This document shows, piece after piece, positions 58,906-64,000 of a stretch of 64,000 bases of DNA. Position 1 is the first letter of the stretch; each line of letters starts with the position of its first letter. The notes under the pieces were generated by a model. That model searched no databases and was not told the origin of the DNA. It worked only from the letters and a program-made list of their open reading frames with translations. Origin of the DNA: Dendrolimus kikuchii (taxonomy: Eukaryota > Arthropoda > Insecta > Lepidoptera > Lasiocampidae). A program made the translations under genes and the position numbers. The DNA lies in contig CM034411.1 in assembly GCA_019925095.2 (NCBI GenBank), positions 14,384,001 through 14,448,000 on the forward strand. Reading direction: 5' to 3'.

Positions 58906-59870
58906 TACTTTTAAGGTATGGCCTATTCTGGGATAATGTTACAGGCCTTTTCACGCAGATTTGGTGACTAGTGTAATGCGTTATATGTGATGCGATATTA
59001 TTTTTAGTAATGACGTTACATTTTGATAGATAACTTATGTATATACACTATTAATTAGCGGTGTTATTTTTAACTCTATAAATTGTAATGTATGAATATA
59101 TTACGTGAGAAATAATAATGCACTATATATGTAGGTAGTTCAGTAATAAAATCAGTCTGATCACGGAAAGTGCTTGTGTATGTTTTATTACCAATAAATC
59201 CTAATAAGAGGCATAAATACTATAAGATAATTTTGGCCACATTAGCGATTTAAAATTTACGTCACTCATAAACTGGTAAAAAATATCTTTCTTTTTAATT
59301 GACATATCTCCAGACCTGTTTTGTAAACTTCTCTAAATGTCCTCAATCACACCAATTTATGGTTACCCTACTGTCCATTGTTAACTAGCCGATATTGTTG
59401 CAATCATTCGATACGACCGATACAGTTTCCGAATGCTTTTTTCCGACAAATTTAAATGAAGTCCCCCATTTTGGAATAATAATAAACGCCATTTGCATGA
59501 ATTCGATGCATTTCTTTTATGCTCTTAGGGTAATGGCGATTTTGCCAAAAAAAAAACACCCCAGTTCATTTAGATTTGTGAAAACTACATTTTTGTAAAA
59601 CATTTTATACAATGGTCACTCTTTTAAACACAAGGAGAAATTGTGATATGAATTTCATAGAAATTTCTATCTTCGAACATAATTCTTGTAATTTTGTGCA
59701 ATGTAATAACACCACGGAGTACATTTATATAATAGGAGAAATAACACAAACTAATAAATTGCGCTTTTTACATAGAGAAAACATGACAACTCAATTGGTT
59801 TTACTGTTATTACTTATATAGATCTCAGAATAATAATAAAACTCTAATTAATATTCTGAGCTATACATAT
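58906..59870. other. No gene
   Basis: AT-rich; open frames 59395-59598 and 59612-59821 have no recognisable domain. Confidence 0.4.
59150..59155 (+). terminator. Candidate poly(A) signal
   Basis: AATAAA in CAGTAATAAAATCAG, followed by the GT-rich GTGCTTGTGTATGTTTT about 20 nt later. Confidence 0.3.
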
Positions 59871-60342
59871 TGTTACGAGTTGCAGGAGTCGAATTAAAAT
59901 GCCGTTGGAATTATTAAAGAGTTTATTAGAACTACACAAACACGTATAACACAGGTACAAATATAACCGAACGCAACAAGTCCAAACGTAATGCAGAAGA
60001 TCGTAATTGAATAACACGTGTAAAGTCCGTCACTAAATAGATTACAAGTCTTACTTGGCTCGACTGCCTCGTCCCTCAATCGAGGCCTTGCTTATACTAC
60101 ATAGATGCAATATGTCTGCCCGGCCGCGTGGACCGAATTTCCTAGAATCAGTTTGTTCTTTAAATCGGACACACCTGGCTAATGACTGCCATAAAATATT
60201 ACAATATACAATGGGCTGTTTTCTAAGCACAAATTTTAAACACAAAGTAAACAAAAGAAGTCCAAATGCCGAAAGGTAATAAAATGTGTTGCTACAGATA
60301 TGCAGGTGTGAATTTGTCTTTGTCAGCGTCTAGGTCGTAACA
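59871..60342 (+). mobile_element. Solo LTR, gypsy-type
   Basis: TGTTACGAGTTGCAGGAGTC start, CTAGGTCGTAACA end, about 472 bp; flanks ATAT and GTAT. Carries TAATAAAATGTG, the likely LTR poly(A) signal. No internal genes. Confidence 0.75.
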
Positions 60343-60354
60343 GTATATAATATA

Positions 60355-60790
60355 ATGATAGTAGAGCCAAATGGCTGGGTGCGCTACGATGGCAAGAGGC
60401 CGGATGGAATGTCACTTATTCCTTGGAAGATGGAAAGGCCGCTTGTGTGGGTCGCGATATGCGTTGACACTGCGGCATCACATCTTCCAGTGACTAAGTC
60501 AGGAGCTGGTAACGCTGCTTCAACAGCTGAAGATCTCAAACGGCGCAAATATGGAACCCTAGGAAGGGGGTTACATATTTATGCCGTTTAGAGTTGAAAC
60601 TTTAGGTCCGTGGGGTCCATCGGCAAAGGGTTTCTTCAAAGAAATTTGTAAGAAACTCTTTGTACCACCCGTGATCAGAAGGCTGGTTCGTATTTCTCGC
60701 AACGAATCAGCATTGCCATACAGCGTGGCAATGCAGCCAGCCTTCTGGGCACGCTTCCCTCTGGCAGTGATTTGTTACATACTTTATATT
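60355..60790 (+). pseudogene. LINE tail with PWKMERPLVW domain (family B-like)
   Basis: Frames 60355-60591 (RPDGMSLIPWKMERPLVWVA; DLKRRKYGTLG) and 60581-60808 (FRVETLGPWGPSAKGFFKEI) are successive parts of the same tail, in two frames. The LTR at 59871-60342 ends 12 bp upstream. Confidence 0.7.
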
Positions 60791-60949
60791 AATTTATTTA
60801 TAATTTAGTTAATTTGAATCAGATTATATTAATTTTTGCTAAAAAACTATCAAAAAGTAAAATTTTCTTTTTATCAAAAAGTAAAACTACATAATACGTT
60901 TATTAGTTACTGAGTAGAATAAAATAAGACGTACTTGCACAGCTTTGGT

Positions 60950-61370
60950 CAGAGCCGTCTTAAGTATATTGGGCGCCGCAGTGTGACAATCAGCCTGGGG
61001 CCCCTTACTAACAATAAAAAATGACATTTAATTTTTATTTTTCATTTTTAAGGATCCCTAGCCTTTTAGCAAAAATGGAACTCTTATACCCTTAACCTTA
61101 ACTTTAATCCTTACCCCATTGGTCATGACGCCCAACCGTCTGTTTTTATATATCACGGTAATTTTTCTCAGAAACGATTAAGTTTATATGGATATTTGAC
61201 AGGACGATGTAGTCTATATGGCGGCACACAATTTTTCAACGTAACGAACTTGAAAAACCACGACAGTGTTCTTTGATGACTTTGTTATTGAAGTCAATCG
61301 GCTTGCGCCTCCTACGTCTCTGCGCCCGAGGGCCACGCACCCCTTGCGCCCCCGAGTAAATACGGCCCTG
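60950..61370. mobile_element. hAT-like MITE (GGGCGCC type)
   Basis: Termini CAGAGCCGT and ACGGCCCTG; flanking duplication GCTTTGGT (60942-60949) and GCTTTGAC (61371-61378). Interior has GGGCGCCGCAGTG and TTGCGCCCCCGAG near the ends. Confidence 0.75.
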
Positions 61371-61379
61371 GCTTTGACT

Positions 61380-61865
61380 ACATTATTATCTGTAAATTAC
61401 TATAATTTAGATTTAGATTTAGATTTACGCGATGTGCATAAGAATATTTAATAAATTACCTCCATCGATTAAAGAACTGCCGTTGAAACAATGTAAAAAA
61501 AAACTAAAAATATGGTTACTGGAAAAAATGATATACTCAATTAACGATTTTCTTAAATATGACAAAGAGATGCTATTTTAATACTATTTTACATTTTATT
61601 TATATTTTTGGCTTTTGAGATTTAATTTATTTTGTTTTCTTGAATTTTTTTTCTTATTTCTGTTTTTTAATATAATGAATCAATTAATTTTATAATATTG
61701 GAATTGTTGTGATTTTTCTTTTTGGATTGACGTGCACTTAAATATTTGTATGACCTTGTGTGGGTCAAATACAGTGAGGACATCTGACTTTGTTACCATC
61801 CTAGATATAATTATTACCTGTATTTCTACAAATAAAGATTTATTATTATTATTATTTATTATTAG
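61380..61865 (+). pseudogene. LINE C-terminus and 3' UTR (family F)
   Basis: Translating 61440-61580 gives RIFNKLPPSIKELPLKQCKK and KLKIWLLEKMIYSINDFLKY, the same type of C-terminus as at 21516-21872. The 3' UTR reads TGACCTTGTGTGGGTCAAA and ends AATAAAGATTTATTATTATT. Confidence 0.7.
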
Positions 61866-62196
61866 ACTTTACATTCAGATCAATATCGGAGTCGGTTTTT
61901 TGGATTTTAATTAGGGGCAATTAAATTAAAAAATCTTATTTTATTTCACATATTTTAACGTGGTAGAGCCATGTTGGAATCATTGTCTTGATTACAGTTC
62001 TTATTTGGGCTGACTTAATCGGTGTGATATCACGCTCTTATAGAATATCGGCGTGAAACGATCTTGATCTAATCATGTTTCGTACATATGTGAAAGTTCC
62101 AGAGGCCCACTTTCCCCTCCACCTCCCGTCATCCTTATCCCATCCTCCCATTCCTACCGTCTGATCCCTCTATCCCATATCCTGTATTTCATCTTC
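61866..62196. other. No gene
   Basis: Contains TTGGGCTGACTTAATCGG...CGGCGTGAAACGATC text similar to 23760-23800 (LINE-associated), otherwise unassigned. Confidence 0.35.
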
Positions 62197-62300
62197 AAGG
62201 TTGGCATCTCGTTGGATTCGATGGTGTTGCAAAAGTCTATAGACGATGGTAACCACTTTCCATTAAGTAGACTATTTACCGGTTGCCAGCTTCTACCAGC
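62197..62300 (+). mobile_element. LINE/SINE tail fragment
   Basis: GGTGTTGCAAAAGTCTATAG then ACGATGGTAACCACTTTCC, decayed family D/S tail. Confidence 0.5.
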
Positions 62301-62620
62301 AGGTCTTCTACTTCCTTCAGCCCCTACCTGGGCCATGCAGGGTTATCAATCTATTGGGCTAAAGGGCTGTGTTTACCAAAACGCGATTTTCACTTTAGCA
62401 GCGTCTAGAAACCTCTTTCTTCTAGAAATAGCAAATAACGATGTTGTCAATTTAAAATTGAATTGTGTCATCGATAATCTATAACTTTATTAATATTAAT
62501 TTTATTTTAAATATTTTTAACTTAGTAATTTAAATTAATAATATAATGCAATAAATTTAAATCGTCCGTTTGTTTGTGATTTATTGGACTTATGATGTTG
62601 GTTGCTCCGATTCCTTCCAG

Positions 62621-62681
62621 CCCCGTACAGCCTTACACTGATGTTCTGAAAGAAGTCATCAGGACTATACCTGAAACCGAG
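62621..62681 (+). CDS. Orphan candidate internal exon of an unidentified gene
   Basis: A good acceptor (GCTCCGATTCCTTCCAG) ends at 62620 and a strong donor GTACGT follows at 62682. Only one frame is open: after a leading base it encodes PVQPYTDVLKEVIRTIPETE, 20 codons, leaving phase 0. It matches none of the repeat families in this window. I do not recognise the protein. It would belong to a gene whose other exons lie mostly beyond the window, or be a chance splice-like pattern. Confidence 0.4.
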
Positions 62682-62744
62682 GTACGTTTAACAATCTCTA
62701 TTTCCTAGTGTGATTTGGAAGTTATACCGTGAAAAAAATGTTGG

Positions 62745-63205
62745 GAACGATCATTTCCTTGTATGGCAGTGGAAGTTGGCTATTGCAGAAGAAGCGTGAA
62801 AGTATAAACGCAGTTGAATTGAGAGTATAAGAAGTATATGTAAGATTGATGTATGTGATATGATAAGGGAACGGTATGGATTAAAAGAGGATGTAGTGAC
62901 AAGAGTTGAAAAAGAAATGTTAACGTGGTTTAAGTATGGAGATAAAATGAATGAAAACAAAATCACAAAACAAGTATATAACAGCAATGTGACTAGTAAA
63001 GTCGATGCGGTTAGACCTCGACGTAGTCACCATGATGAAATTGAAGATTTGAAGAAAGGTCAAGCAAGTAACAAGCAGTTTAAATAAGCGTGTATCTATG
63101 AAAAGATTAATTAAAGTTGACGAAGCGAAAAGTGTTTGTCAGGATCGTAGCAAGTGGAGATACATCGTCTCTGCCTACCCCAGTAGGAAACAGGCGTGGC
63201 AATAT
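62745..63205 (+). pseudogene. LINE C-terminus, diverged relative of family A
   Basis: Frame 62860-63087 gives IRERYGLKEDVVTRVEKEML, TWFKYGDKMNENKITKQVYN and, after a frameshift, VDEAKSVCQDRSKWRYIVSA and YPSRKQAWQYV. Same arrangement as the A tails (RVGLKE..., MLRWF.H, CK..PEWR..V.AYP) but an older or different subfamily. Confidence 0.75.
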
Positions 63206-63399
63206 GTAATTCAGGTCTTTTTTTGCCTAGGCACGTGGGGGCACGCAGGGCCCTTAAAAGAAGTTTCGAAAATATAAAAAAAAATCATAAAACTTGGGAA
63301 AATGAAAAAAATTGAAAAAATAAAAATCAATTGTTGTAACAAAATTGTCAAAATTATTCAAATACAAAATCTAGTTTATCTTTCCTATACAGTTAGTGC

Positions 63400-63730
63400 G
63401 TCGCATAATAAGAAATGTGCGATGCTCTTCAAAGGTTAAGTGAGCTGTGTTTGGGTTTGCAAAATCGTGATACAAGCCTAATGAGTGCTAATCAGAAAAT
63501 TGAAAATATGGTTCAAATATTTGGACGAAGAATAACTACTGAACCTGGTACGTACTATGAAGAGGTTTTGGAAGCGGTGATTTAACAATTTTTTTGGAGT
63601 GGAGCTACACAACGAAAGCGGAAGAAATGTAGAGCAACCCATAGATCCAGAGACGTTTTATTTTCAATTGGCAGCTTCTATGAAAGATCGTTTACTAGAA
63701 TCGAGTGATAAAGTTATTTGTTCAAGCTTG
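63400..63730 (+). pseudogene. hAT-type transposase remnant
   Basis: 63415-63580 translates to CDALQRLSELCLGLQNRDTS and MSANQKIENMVQIFGRRITT plus YYEEVLEAV, a segment typical of zinc-finger/hAT-derived transposases (LS.LSL.LQ..D..L..A...I). A stop and a frameshift follow; DPETFYFQLAASMKDRLLE (about 63645-63700) continues it. No complete transposase. Confidence 0.55.
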
Positions 63731-64000
63731 CGATGTTCTCATACCCGATAAAAAATTATGGACTTTCAACTTTCGAGATTAGCGTGCCCCCAAAAAAGAA
63801 GCGACAAAAAAGCCTGTGTATATCTATATATGTGTGTATAATAATTTCCTGTATAATGCTATTCAAATAAGAATAGGATCGACTTTGCGCCATATTGTGA
63901 CTTTAAATAAATTTAAATAATTAAATACTATATTCAGACAATTTACTACTGATTTAACCTTTTTGTTTAAATTTGATGTAAGACTATTTATTATTGATAT
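63731..64000. other. No gene
   Basis: Nothing recognised up to the window edge. Confidence 0.4.

Noticed and set aside
1..64000. A new multi-gene biological system (defence, biosynthesis, etc.)
   Set aside because: Apart from Mitf and one orphan exon, all coding-like text is retrotransposon or transposase debris; there is no cluster of cooperating genes.

Overview
The window looks like nuclear DNA of a moth or butterfly (Lepidoptera). It is AT-rich, has a long-intron gene and is packed with decayed transposons whose tails are typical of Lepidoptera: non-LTR retrotransposon 3' ends, a SINE-like family with about a dozen copies, Helitron-like TCTATACTAATATTATAAA repeats, hAT-type MITEs and solo gypsy-type LTRs. 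No prokaryotic features are present. The species cannot be named from the sequence.

The one gene that can be reconstructed is the insect orthologue of MITF/TFEB/TFE3 (Mitf), a bHLH-leucine-zipper transcription factor, on the + strand. Thirteen coding exons with matching splice phases and GT/AG borders run from 11289 to 45425. Joined, they give 1761 nt, a 586-residue protein. Exon 1 (11289-11344) is inferred from a good start context and matching phase. Exons 2-13 are supported by homology or by phase plus conserved motifs: the N-terminal Rag-binding-like helix (exon 2), the LENPTRYH segment (exon 4), the acidic activation motif (exon 6), the basic region-HLH-zipper (exons 6-8) and the C-terminal serine/acidic motifs (exons 11-12). 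Intron 1 is about 17 kb and almost entirely transposon debris.

Layout: 1-11.0 kb is intergenic and holds nested retrotransposons. 11.0-45.4 kb is Mitf with its introns. 45.4-about 59 kb is AT-rich sequence with no SINE copies but several MITEs and hairpins. It may include a long Mitf 3' UTR, with candidate poly(A) sites at 45932, 54777 and 59150. 59-64 kb is again transposon-rich and contains one orphan candidate exon (62621-62681) of an unidentified downstream gene and a decayed hAT transposase.

I did not find a convincing new multi-gene system. The most interesting points are structural: two retroelement insertions flanked by unusually long (80 and about 90 bp) direct duplications; a retrotransposon tail that directly abuts, and may supply, the splice acceptor of exon 12; a 420-bp inverted repeat pair flanking exons 7-11; a transposon-started reading frame that runs in frame into the bHLH exon; a tandem array of CTCF-like motifs just before exon 10; an exactly five-unit 56-bp minisatellite before the last exon; and several strong hairpins downstream of the stop codon.
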